Positions 1-6,141 of a stretch of DNA of 9,715 nt are shown here, in pieces. Each line of letters begins with the position of its first letter. The first letter of the stretch is position 1. This DNA is from a bacterium. GTDB lineage: Bacteria; Patescibacteriota; Microgenomatia; Levybacterales; UBA12049. The position numbers and the translations under genes are program-made. The notes under the pieces were generated by a model. That model saw only the letters and a program-made list of their open reading frames with translations. It ran no database searches and was not told where the DNA came from. The DNA is taken from NCBI GenBank assembly GCA_021784535.1, contig JAJYHW010000016.1, positions 1-9,715 of the forward strand. The letters run 5' to 3'.

Positions 1-1864
1 TTGTCCCATTAATATCCCGCAACTCTTTTACTAACGAATCCTTTGAAGCTGAATTCACATCGGTAATAACATAACCAATAAATTCATTTGTCTTTAGGTA
101 TTGTCCTTCAATATTAATTTTATATTTAGCAAAAACATTATTGATGTCAGCAAGAACTCCGGGAATATTTTTATGAATGTGAATAATCCTGTGTACATTA
201 TCCTGCGCAGAAAGTAATAAATTAGGAAAGTTAACACTAAGAACGGTTGTCCCTGTGTTAATAAAATTAATTACTTTTTCGGGCACAAATCTTCCCATAT
301 GCTCCTGCGCTTCTTCAGATCTTCCTCCAACATGAGGTGATAAAATAACATTTGGAAGGCCCTGTAATTCAGAAACAAACGGATCACTATTACTTTTAGG
401 TTCACGAGGAAAAACATCAATTGCTGCGCCATGTACTTTACCGTTGATCATATATTTTTTAAGCGCATTTATATCCACCACGTGTCCTCTGCTTGAATTT
501 ACCAAAATAACTCCTGGTTTCATTAACGCAAATTCTTTTTCCCCGAGTAGATTTGTATTCTCTTTTCTACCATCAACATGTAAAGTAATAACATCCGCTA
601 TTTTTAATAGTTCTTTAAGTGATTTACATGGTGTTGCATTCCCCACTGCTAATTTTTCAATAATGTCATAATAATAAACCTCCATACCAAGTGTCTCGGC
701 GAGTACTCCCAATTGAAATCCAATGTTGCCATACCCAATAATTCCAAGTTTTTTACCACGAATCTCATGACAATCCTTACTTGTTTTATCCCAAATCCCC
801 TTTTGCATTTTTTCATTCTTTTCTACAATTCGTCTGGCTAGCATTACTATTTCACCTATTACCATCTCAACAACACTTCTTGTATTACTATATGGTGCGT
901 TAAAAACAGCAACACCGTGATTACTGCAGGATTTTAAATCTATATTATTTACCCCAATTCCGAAACGCGCCACAGCAAGTAACTTAGGAGCATGTTTCAA
1001 AACATTTTCAGTAATTTGCGTTCGAGAACCAATACCAATGATTGAAATATCTTTAATCTTCTCAATAAGCTCATCTTCACTTAATGCTTTTGGCTCTTGT
1101 AAAACTTTATATCCTTCTTTTGTGAATAATTCTGCTGCTTTCGGATGGATATTTTCTACAAGAAGTACCTGTATCTTTGATTTTGGATAAGAAAGCTTGC
1201 GTGGCATGTCGTTATAGTACAAAAATTCGTCAAAATTTTCAATGACCTTATCAGCTTTTGCAGTCACTTGTTCACGTCTTACATTTTCAGTAAATGCATA
1301 AAAACGAGTGGCAATGCCTTGTTCTTTAATCTGGTAGTCTGTAAAACCATCTCCGACAACAATAACTTCTCCTTTCAACTGAAGCTGCTTTATTATTTTT
1401 GATTTACCATTTTCTGTTGCAAGAGGATTCTCTTCATCAAACCCTACAATCTTACCTCTTTTATCAAACACAAAAGTATTTGCCAACACATGCGATTCAT
1501 CAATTCCTAATTCTTTTACTATCGGAATAATATATTCCTTAAAACCTCCGGAAATAATATAGATGTGTTGCGCAAATTTTTTTGGGAAGACATCATTACG
1601 TAAAAGTGAAGGAGTTATACTAGAGCGCAGAAGTTGAATCAACTCCTGTATGTGTGATCTATTTGCGGAAAAAAGCTGCAAGCGTTTAGCGAGTGATTCA
1701 GGAAAAGTAAACTTGCCCTCCATACCTAGCTTGGTAATCTCTCTTACTTCATCCAATATTTCACGCTTTCTAACATTTTTAGTGAGCGCGATAGCTGCTA
1801 ACTCATCAAGTGTTTCAATTGTGACAATGGTACTATCAAAATCAATAATAAAGATCGGCAACAT
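1..1864 (-). CDS. serA: SerB-like HAD phosphatase fused to SerA-type D-3-phosphoglycerate dehydrogenase (3' end outside window)
   Basis: A single open frame of 621 codons runs off the left edge. Residues 1 to about 215 are a HAD-superfamily phosphatase resembling phosphoserine phosphatase: nucleophile motif D8-F-D10-S-T, S105-G-G, K154, and G171-D-G with D176. From about residue 228 it is a D-3-phosphoglycerate dehydrogenase: Rossmann motif G377-Y-G379-N-I-G382, catalytic R459 (NSSRG), E488 and H511 (SPHVGG), then an ACT domain from about residue 557 that resembles the serine-binding regulatory domain of E. coli-type SerA. By family knowledge, SerA oxidises 3-phosphoglycerate to 3-phosphohydroxypyruvate (NAD-linked) and SerB releases serine from phosphoserine, so the first and last steps of serine synthesis would share one cytosolic polypeptide. 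The middle enzyme SerC is not in the window. By comparison with E. coli SerA only a few residues are missing. The ATG was chosen because the HAD motif follows within eight residues; no Shine-Dalgarno is visible, and a GTG seven codons upstream is a possible alternative. It lies about 106 bases after vapC on the same strand. Confidence 0.9.
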   Translation of the reverse strand, partial: MLPIFIIDFDSTIVTIETLDELAAIALTKNVRKREILDEVREITKLGMEGKFTFPESLAKRLQLFSANRSHIQELIQLLRSSITPSLLRNDVFPKKFAQHIYIISGGFKEYIIPIVKELGIDESHVLANTFVFDKRGKIVGFDEENPLATENGKSKIIKQLQLKGEVIVVGDGFTDYQIKEQGIATRFYAFTENVRREQVTAKADKVIENFDEFLYYNDMPRKLSYPKSKIQVLLVENIHPKAAELFTKEGYKVLQEPKALSEDELIEKIKDISIIGIGSRTQITENVLKHAPKLLAVARFGIGVNNIDLKSCSNHGVAVFNAPYSNTRSVVEMVIGEIVMLARRIVEKNEKMQKGIWDKTSKDCHEIRGKKLGIIGYGNIGFQLGVLAETLGMEVYYYDIIEKLAVGNATPCKSLKELLKIADVITLHVDGRKENTNLLGEKEFALMKPGVILVNSSRGHVVDINALKKYMINGKVHGAAIDVFPREPKSNSDPFVSELQGLPNVILSPHVGGRSEEAQEHMGRFVPEKVINFINTGTTVLSVNFPNLLLSAQDNVHRIIHIHKNIPGVLADINNVFAKYKINIEGQYLKTNEFIGYVITDVNSASKDSLVKELRDINGT

Positions 1865-1970
1865 GGGTAAATTTGATAAAGACACAAGATATAAAAAACT
1901 ATCTCTTTCTTTTTCACTGCTATTCTATAAGATTCATCCAAGGATTACAATGCAAAATGTTCGTAGCTGT

Positions 1971-2369
1971 TCAGAAATTTTGTAAAATCTTCAATTCTTC
2001 TACATGATCAAAATGCTTTTTATTAAATGTCACCATTTCCATATCGTTTGCGACACATGTTGCCGCAAGGAATAAATCAATATCTTCGATAATCGTACCT
2101 TTCTTTTTCAAATCTGCCCGTAATCTTCCAAACGTTTGTGCAGTGCTATTATCAATTCCGTAAATTGTGGTAAGGCTGCTAAAGTATGTTTGCACTGCTT
2201 TCTCAAGCGCTTCTTTGTTCGTTACCCGATAAATTCCTTCATAGAGTTCTGCGAGACACAGATAGCTTGAATTCAATTCCCCGTCAAGCGAGTCCACTAG
2301 TGCAACAGCCCGCTCTTTCCCTTTTAAATAATCAATGATGACTGACGTTTCAATAAAGTATGCTTTCAT
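1971..2369 (-). CDS. vapC: VapC-like PIN-domain ribonuclease toxin
   Basis: This 132-residue protein has the layout of a type II toxin of the PIN (VapC) family, which are Mg-dependent RNases cutting tRNA, rRNA or mRNA. Visible features are the N-terminal strand with an E7-T-S motif, E41 in an LAELYEG helix, D98 in the DLFLAA helix, and the C-terminal VTFNKKHF signature around N116-F120. Family members normally have Asp at the first acidic position (DTS); here it is Glu. The length is normal for VapC. The frame is open 16 codons further upstream, but the start was set at the ATG that overlaps the antitoxin stop as ATGA. That is the usual translationally coupled arrangement, and the PIN fold then begins at once. 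It is co-transcribed behind the Phd-like antitoxin, which should bind and block it. Confidence 0.88.
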   Translation of the reverse strand: MKAYFIETSVIIDYLKGKERAVALVDSLDGELNSSYLCLAELYEGIYRVTNKEALEKAVQTYFSSLTTIYGIDNSTAQTFGRLRADLKKKGTIIEDIDLFLAATCVANDMEMVTFNKKHFDHVEELKILQNF

Positions 2370-2635
2370 AAGGCAATATCCCCTTTTCGGGAATGTTTGC
2401 GCAATACATCTTTCCACAACTTGTCATCATCAAGCTCTGTTCCTTTAAATGCGCCTGCTGTTGATTGCATGAGTTTTTTTTTCATTTCTCTAGTCGCGGA
2501 AAGTACACCGATAGGGTTTCCCCGATCAGTAATAATATATGTCACGTGCGGTAATGACTTCTTAATTTCGCCAAAGTTACGGCGCAAATCATCAATAGAA
2601 ATTGCTTTTTCTTCTCCAAGTGTAAGCGTATTCAT
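2366..2635 (-). CDS. Phd/YefM-family antitoxin partnering the VapC toxin
   Basis: This 89-residue protein has an N-terminal segment (about residues 11-48, ISIDDLRRNFGEI then YIITDRGNPIGVLS) typical of the Phd/YefM antitoxin fold, which dimerises and binds operator DNA. The Lys/Asp-rich C-terminal part (about 50-89) is the kind of flexible segment that wraps around and inhibits the toxin. It is the first gene of a two-gene operon and its stop overlaps the toxin start by four bases. There is no Shine-Dalgarno. A good sigma70-type promoter ends six bases before the ATG, so its mRNA is probably leaderless. An imperfect inverted repeat in the promoter is a candidate autoregulatory operator. Pairing a Phd-type antitoxin with a PIN toxin is a common combination. 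The neutralising contacts cannot be read from the sequence. Confidence 0.85.
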   Translation of the reverse strand: MNTLTLGEEKAISIDDLRRNFGEIKKSLPHVTYIITDRGNPIGVLSATREMKKKLMQSTAGAFKGTELDDDKLWKDVLRKHSRKGDIAL

Positions 2636-2641
2636 GGAAAT

Positions 2642-2670
2642 ATGATAATCTTATTCACATGATTAGTCAA
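2642..2670 (-). promoter_or_regulatory. Promoter of the toxin-antitoxin operon, leaderless geometry, with operator-like inverted repeat
   Basis: On the minus strand the -35 box is TTGACT (2670-2665), the spacer is exactly 17 bases and the -10 box is TATCAT (2647-2642). Six bases then lead to the ATG, so transcription would start at or next to the A of the start codon. An imperfect inverted repeat, TGATAATC (2643-2650) and GATTAGTCA (2661-2669), covers the -10 region and part of the spacer and is where an autoregulating Phd dimer would be expected to bind. Confidence 0.7.
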
Positions 2671-2708
2671 GGGGATCTTGCCGCCTGTTAAATTACAAAA
2701 GCGATGTG

Positions 2709-2798
2709 CGGAGGGAGGGGGATTCGAACCCCCGATTTATCAAAATGACAAATGGCAGTTTTCGAAACTGCTACCATCAACCGCTCGGTCATCCCTCC
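2709..2798 (-). tRNA. tRNA-Ser(CGA), reads UCG
   Basis: A full cloverleaf can be folded. The acceptor stem is GGAGGGA/TCCCTCC with discriminator G. The anticodon stem is GCAGT/ACTGC with loop TTCGAAA, giving anticodon CGA. The long variable arm (ATTTGTC/GATAAAT, one G-T pair) is typical of serine tRNAs, and the T-loop is TTCGAAT. The bases after the discriminator read CAC, so CCA is not encoded and must be added by a nucleotidyltransferase. Confidence 0.95.
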
Positions 2799-2817
2799 AT
2801 AGCAACATGCATCTGCG

Positions 2818-2846
2818 TTAAAAGAATTTTATAATATTCCTGTCAA
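2818..2846 (-). promoter_or_regulatory. Possible promoter of tRNA-Ser(CGA)
   Basis: On the minus strand there is a perfect -35 box TTGACA (2846-2841), then 17 bases, then a weak -10 match TTTTAA (2823-2818). This would give a leader of roughly a dozen bases before the tRNA. Only the -35 box is convincing. Confidence 0.4.
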
Positions 2847-2866
2847 GTCTGATGACAAAAATATAG

Positions 2867-2924
2867 TATAATTGTGTGGTAATTATATCGCATTTGCTTG
2901 ACAAATGCAGATTTTTAAAGGAGG
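2867..2924 (+). promoter_or_regulatory. Promoter -10, leader hairpin and Shine-Dalgarno of the tail-anchored protein gene
   Basis: A consensus -10 box TATAAT (2867-2872) has no good -35 box. It is followed by a leader of about 55 bases. The leader holds a perfect hairpin, GCATTTG-CTTGA-CAAATGC (2890-2908), then AGATTTTT and directly AAAGGAGG (2917-2924), nine bases before the ATG. The stem plus T-run resembles a weak intrinsic terminator, so it could be an attenuator or simply an mRNA-stabilising 5' hairpin. Confidence 0.5.
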
Positions 2925-2933
2925 ATACGCATT

Positions 2934-3707
2934 ATGGAAAATCAAGGAGATATGGATCAGCCACCTCAATCTATGGAGGAAGCGTTTGCGCGGGACGCAA
3001 TTACAAGTGGAGTGGATGCTGCTGCGGAGGATGCTGCCAAGCGCGCAGAAAAAGAAGGGGGAGAAAAAGTAGCACTTGATGATAAGGCGCGAGAAAATGC
3101 TGCTGATTTAACCCTCGAGATTGAACCCGAATTGCAAAGGAATAAAGGAGAAGCTCTTGCCTCAACAATTCCCGAAATAGCTGACAAAGAAACATTGAGC
3201 GACAACTTGATTGATACCATTAGTGCAAAATGGATAACTGCAGGTATCAATAGATATGAAGCAGAACAAATCCTTGGTAGCTCTAATCTTTCTCCTGAAA
3301 CAAAAAAGAAATTTCTTGAACAATTTCCACAAATGAACCAGCAAGAGAGAGAAGATGCCGAAAGAAAAGATAAAATGTCAGAGCCGGAAGCTGCGATGAA
3401 AGGAAGAATTGTTGATGCGGTGAGGAGTCGGATTGCGTCAGCTGGCGAGCGAGCAAATCAAACGATTACGGAAGAATTAGATAACCTTCCCGAAGGTCAG
3501 GAAAATAAAAGAGAAGAATTAATAGCCCGTCAGGGAAGAGTAAATTCTCTGGTGACAAAAGTAAAAGGCCTTTTTGCCGAGGGAGAAACTGGAAGAAAGT
3601 GGGCAAGAAGAGTAGGAAAAACGCTTTATATCAGTTTTCTGGTATTGTTTATTTTGATACTTCTTGAAATGAATCTCATTAACAAAATGTCACGGACCAA
3701 AAGGTGA
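2934..3707 (+). CDS. Hydrophilic protein with a C-terminal membrane anchor, function unknown
   Basis: I do not recognise this 257-residue protein. Residues 1 to about 225 are strongly charged (Glu, Lys, Asp and Ala rich) and probably helical, with no signal peptide, no cysteines and no enzyme motif that I can see. Residues 231-246 form one very hydrophobic stretch (LYISFLVLFILILLEM), preceded by a Lys/Arg-rich segment (KWARRVGK) and followed by MSRTKR. This suggests a tail-anchored protein with its bulk in the cytoplasm. The start is well supported: AAAGGAGG lies nine bases upstream, the best Shine-Dalgarno in the window. The gene is convergent with tRNA-Arg(CCG), leaving only seven bases between stop codon and tRNA end, and divergent from tRNA-Ser(CGA). 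Overlapping frames on both strands have no family features. Confidence 0.85.
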   Translation: MENQGDMDQPPQSMEEAFARDAITSGVDAAAEDAAKRAEKEGGEKVALDDKARENAADLTLEIEPELQRNKGEALASTIPEIADKETLSDNLIDTISAKWITAGINRYEAEQILGSSNLSPETKKKFLEQFPQMNQQEREDAERKDKMSEPEAAMKGRIVDAVRSRIASAGERANQTITEELDNLPEGQENKREELIARQGRVNSLVTKVKGLFAEGETGRKWARRVGKTLYISFLVLFILILLEMNLINKMSRTKR

Positions 3708-3714
3708 AATAGCG

Positions 3715-3788
3715 TACACCCGAGAGGATTCGAACCTCCGACCCCCAGATCCGGAATCTGGTGCTCTATCCAGCTGAGCTACGGGTGC
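3715..3788 (-). tRNA. tRNA-Arg(CCG), reads CGG
   Basis: The cloverleaf has acceptor GCACCCG/CGGGTGT (first pair G-U), a D-arm GCTCAGCTGGATAGAGC, anticodon stem CCAGA/TCTGG with loop TTCCGGA (anticodon CCG), T-arm GGAGG TTCGAAT CCTCT and discriminator A. The next bases are CGC, so CCA is not encoded. It lies 15 bases downstream of tRNA-Ser(ACT) on the same strand and is probably co-transcribed with it. Its last 26 bases are identical to those of tRNA-Arg(GCG) near 8849. Confidence 0.95.
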
Positions 3789-3803
3789 AAATACGGTTAC
3801 CTG

Positions 3804-3890
3804 CGGAGAGGGCGGGATTCGAACCCGCGAACCCTTTAACAGATCGGCGGTTTAGTAAACCGCTGCACTCGACCACTATGCGACCTCTCC
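3804..3890 (-). tRNA. tRNA-Ser with anticodon ACT (AGU/AGC family), unusual
   Basis: The acceptor is GGAGAGG/CCTCTCC with discriminator G, and the T-arm is GCGGG TTCGAAT CCCGC. The D-region is nearly identical to that of tRNA-Ser(GGA). The anticodon stem is GCGGT/ACCGC with a seven-base loop TTACTAA, so the anticodon at 3854-3856 is ACT rather than the normal GCT. U36-A37 fits a t6A-type tRNA reading A-starting codons. The variable arm is long, as expected for serine, but its stem has a T-T mismatch. The bases after the discriminator are CAG, so CCA is not encoded. It is either a functional AGU/AGC reader with A34, a decaying copy, or a sequence error in the first anticodon base. Confidence 0.88.
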
Positions 3891-4020
3891 TTGAAAAGAA
3901 ACCTCTCTGCAATCAAAACAAATGAAAAAAATACTCAATGAGCGGGCCAGATGGGACGATATTAGAACTTATCTTACCCATTCTTCCGCGTTCCAATTAT
4001 AACACTAATAAAGAGTTTGT
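3891..4020. other. Intergenic region upstream of the tRNA-Ser(ACT)/tRNA-Arg(CCG) pair
   Basis: These 130 bases hold no reading frame with coding features. On the minus strand a TATAAT (4001-3996) could drive the tRNA pair, but it has no matching -35 box and lies about 100 bases from the tRNA. No terminator hairpin for the metallopeptidase gene that ends at 4021 is obvious. Confidence 0.3.
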
Positions 4021-5268
4021 TTATTCAAGTCCTGTTATATCAATTGTTCCGATTTGTTTTATAGTTCCATCCGCATTAACAACTGGCTGTTGAATCCGAT
4101 TAATAAAAGCATTCATTTTTTCGTGATAGCTGGGATCTGTTGTATCAAGTGCATTAGTCGCTCTATATAATATATCTAATTTAGAAAATGCCCTAGCGCC
4201 GTACGCTGCTCTTGCTTCTCGTACCATTTTTACTCTGTCAACAACTTGTGAATTGTCTTCAAACGAGGCACGGGTAATTGATTTAAGATGCATAACTCCA
4301 CCACTGCGGTCTATCATTATAGATAATAATTTTCGATATGCGTAATACCGCATATCATCATTACCATCATCAAAACGTTGATCAGGGTCGAGAGTGTCAA
4401 GGTCACCAGTTACAAGTCCTAGGGTAAAATGATGAGTGATAGCTTCTGTTAATCCTGTGTGTGCAATATCAGCTGCGAGGGCTTCCATAAATCCCGTCTT
4501 ATCGCGAGCTAAATACTCGAGTGCTTTTTTACTGAATCTCCCACCGCTCAGTTTATGCAACATTTCATGGACTGTTGTTATTACTCGTTCAATATCAGTA
4601 GCGTCAGAGGCTATATGAGTAATATCTTGCCGCGGGCTATATTGACCAGCTATCCCTTCTTCCCCTAAATCATCATCTTTCAATAATACTGGATCAACAA
4701 TCTGTATAGCGGTATCATTTAAAGCAGAAGTAGTATGATCTAAAACTGACGACGGCATATATCCTTCCTGCACTGCTCTTTCTACTCCTTGTTGAAATAG
4801 TTCTTTTATTTCAGGATATGTCTGTCTAAATTCTTGATCGGCTTGAATGACATCCGCGCTCCTTTTTAATAAGTACGCATGTATTACTGGATCTTTATCT
4901 AGTACGCTTGAAGGAAGAATTTTATCTTCAATAAGATCATTCCAAAAGGGGCTTTTTGTAAGAGAAGCAATGTCCTCATCACCAATCGTACCGTTCGGAC
5001 GACGTGCAGCATCTATTAATTGACGGAGAGCCTCTGAAGTTGGAGGCCTATTAATTTCTCCAGCTTGATTTTCAGGTGATAATAAAGTATAAGGTAGCAA
5101 CATCAAAAAACCCTCAGCTGTTCTAGTAGCTCCTCGTAAATCAATATGATCTTCTATTCTTTGTCGTTGCCACTCTGTACGTGTTGGTCTTTGCTCTGTG
5201 TGTTGTGCTCTTCCGTTCTCCGTAGATTGCTGTCCTCCTGTACCTGGAGGTACTTCTCCTTCACCCAT
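4021..5268 (-). CDS. Putative HEXXH metallopeptidase, family unknown
   Basis: This 415-residue protein carries a zinc-peptidase signature: H234-E235-M-L-H238 in a hydrophobic helix (VITTVHEMLHKLSGG), and 37 residues later a second helix with E275 (GLTEAITHHF). That arrangement fits the gluzincin pattern, in which the two His and a downstream Glu bind zinc and the Glu of HEXXH is the general base. Residues 1 to about 45 are polar, rich in Gln, Arg and Gly, and probably disordered. There is no signal peptide or membrane helix, so the protein should be cytosolic unless exported in another way. No other domain is recognisable and the substrate is unknown. The ATG start is supported by a promoter ending six bases upstream; there is no upstream Shine-Dalgarno, so the mRNA is probably leaderless. 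Its base composition is closer to the flanking chromosome than to the AT-rich element next door. It is divergent from orf250 and is taken to be chromosomal. Confidence 0.8.
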   Translation of the reverse strand: MGEGEVPPGTGGQQSTENGRAQHTEQRPTRTEWQRQRIEDHIDLRGATRTAEGFLMLLPYTLLSPENQAGEINRPPTSEALRQLIDAARRPNGTIGDEDIASLTKSPFWNDLIEDKILPSSVLDKDPVIHAYLLKRSADVIQADQEFRQTYPEIKELFQQGVERAVQEGYMPSSVLDHTTSALNDTAIQIVDPVLLKDDDLGEEGIAGQYSPRQDITHIASDATDIERVITTVHEMLHKLSGGRFSKKALEYLARDKTGFMEALAADIAHTGLTEAITHHFTLGLVTGDLDTLDPDQRFDDGNDDMRYYAYRKLLSIMIDRSGGVMHLKSITRASFEDNSQVVDRVKMVREARAAYGARAFSKLDILYRATNALDTTDPSYHEKMNAFINRIQQPVVNADGTIKQIGTIDITGLE

Positions 5269-5274
5269 AGCAAG

Positions 5275-5303
5275 ATTATTTCATATGACAATTAAAAGCT
5301 CAA
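5275..5303 (-). promoter_or_regulatory. Promoter of the metallopeptidase gene, leaderless geometry
   Basis: On the minus strand the -35 box is TTGAGC (5303-5298), the spacer is 17 bases, the -10 box is AATAAT (5280-5275), and six bases separate it from the ATG at 5268. The layout is identical to those before the antitoxin gene and the 185-residue membrane protein gene. Confidence 0.6.
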
Positions 5304-5323
5304 GACGATAAAGCGGCAATTAT
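5304..5323. other. Candidate left attachment site (attL) of the integrated element
   Basis: This gap lies between the -35 boxes of two divergent promoters, where composition shifts from chromosome-like to AT-rich. It contains GCGG (5313-5316), matching the GCGG at the right junction (8754-8757), which is part of the tRNA-Ser 3' end. Joining the outer flanks would give a tRNA-Ser(GGA) followed by GCTTTATC, without CCA, like the other serine tRNAs in the left half. The repeat is only four bases, so the placement is inferred. Confidence 0.3.
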
Positions 5324-5351
5324 TTGATTTCTGATAACTACCTGCTACAAT
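5324..5351 (+). promoter_or_regulatory. Promoter of orf250
   Basis: The -35 box is TTGATT (5324-5329), the spacer is 16 bases, and the extended -10 is TGC-TACAAT (5343-5351). Transcription should start around 5357-5361, on or just before the orf250 ATG at 5361. An out-of-frame ATG at 5357 opens a ten-codon frame overlapping the orf250 start. Confidence 0.55.
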
Positions 5352-5360
5352 TCCTCATGA

Positions 5361-6113
5361 ATGAATGTAAAAGGTATAACAATTCTTAAATCAATCAATC
5401 CCATCACTCTCTTGGATACTCCCCCAAGTAAAAAAACTACTTTACTTCTTGCTATGATATTGCAAGAGCCTCAAATGTTAACCTTTATCGAAACAATGCG
5501 TCAACATACTAAATTTCCAGAAGGCACGGTTTTAAAGGAATTTGTAGGAGTGAACTTTTCTGAAATCTCTTTACTTAATGAGGTTATCTTAATTCCAATC
5601 CAAATGTTTTCAGATATGTTGTGCACTCAGTTAGGAATTACTGGGGATTTTAAGACACAAATAGCATTACTTGTATTCTTTAACGCATTTATTGATTTAG
5701 ATTACTTTGAAGGATTTATTACTAAGCCTGTTGAGTTTGTATTAGGGAAAGCTAATATCGCTGCTGCAACCCACAATTATTCAAATGAAATTGGAGCAAT
5801 TTTTATACCTTATGACACAAATCAGACTCAGTTTATAAAATGGGTGAAACAAAATTGGTCAAAGATTCAAAAACAAATGGATGATAATCTTACAACAAAT
5901 CCATATCAGTTAGGAAGTTTTAAAAACATTGATCTCTCATTAGAAATTATTGAATTAAAAGAAAAAAAGAAAATGTCATTTTCTAAAATTGCATCACATT
6001 TATATAAAAAATACCCTAATGATGAAAGAGTATTAAATGAAGAATGGGTTAAGAAAAATTACTACTCTATGAAATTACTTCTAGCTGCACCTCAGTTGGC
6101 AAAAAAGGCTTAG
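5361..6113 (+). CDS. orf250: unknown protein of the mobile element, possible C-terminal DNA-binding region
   Basis: I do not recognise this 250-residue protein. Residues 1 to about 150 contain several hydrophobic helices (for example LLLAMIL 28-34, EVILIPIQMF 74-83, IALLVFFNAFIDL 101-113), but they are interrupted by charged residues, so a soluble helical domain is more likely than a membrane protein. Residues about 192-240 look like a helix-turn-helix: a basic helix, then MSFSKIASHLYKKYPN, then EEWVKKNYYSMKLLL, where the SFSKIA part resembles the first helices of many such folds. A regulatory or copy-control role is therefore possible but is inference. It is the first gene of the element, with its own promoter giving an almost leaderless mRNA. 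The ATG at 5361 is the first in-frame start; there is no Shine-Dalgarno. A+T content is clearly higher than in the metallopeptidase gene to its left. Confidence 0.75.
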   Translation: MNVKGITILKSINPITLLDTPPSKKTTLLLAMILQEPQMLTFIETMRQHTKFPEGTVLKEFVGVNFSEISLLNEVILIPIQMFSDMLCTQLGITGDFKTQIALLVFFNAFIDLDYFEGFITKPVEFVLGKANIAAATHNYSNEIGAIFIPYDTNQTQFIKWVKQNWSKIQKQMDDNLTTNPYQLGSFKNIDLSLEIIELKEKKKMSFSKIASHLYKKYPNDERVLNEEWVKKNYYSMKLLLAAPQLAKKA

Positions 6114-6141
6114 TTACTAATTTCCTATACATTTTAAGTAT

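Noticed and set aside
444..1985. Plus-strand frames over the serine-synthesis gene
   Set aside because: They are shadows of a well-supported minus-strand gene and have no family features.
2370..2417. Upstream in-frame start for VapC giving 148 residues
   Set aside because: The extra 16 residues have no PIN features and overlap the antitoxin; the ATGA overlap start fits the family.
2397..2645. Plus-strand frame of 82 codons opposite the antitoxin gene
   Set aside because: It is antisense to a recognised antitoxin gene and shows only Ser/Pro-rich shadow composition.
2876..3344. Alternative frames on both strands over the tail-anchored protein gene
   Set aside because: The plus-strand frame at 2934 has a strong Shine-Dalgarno and a coherent protein with a membrane anchor; the others have neither.
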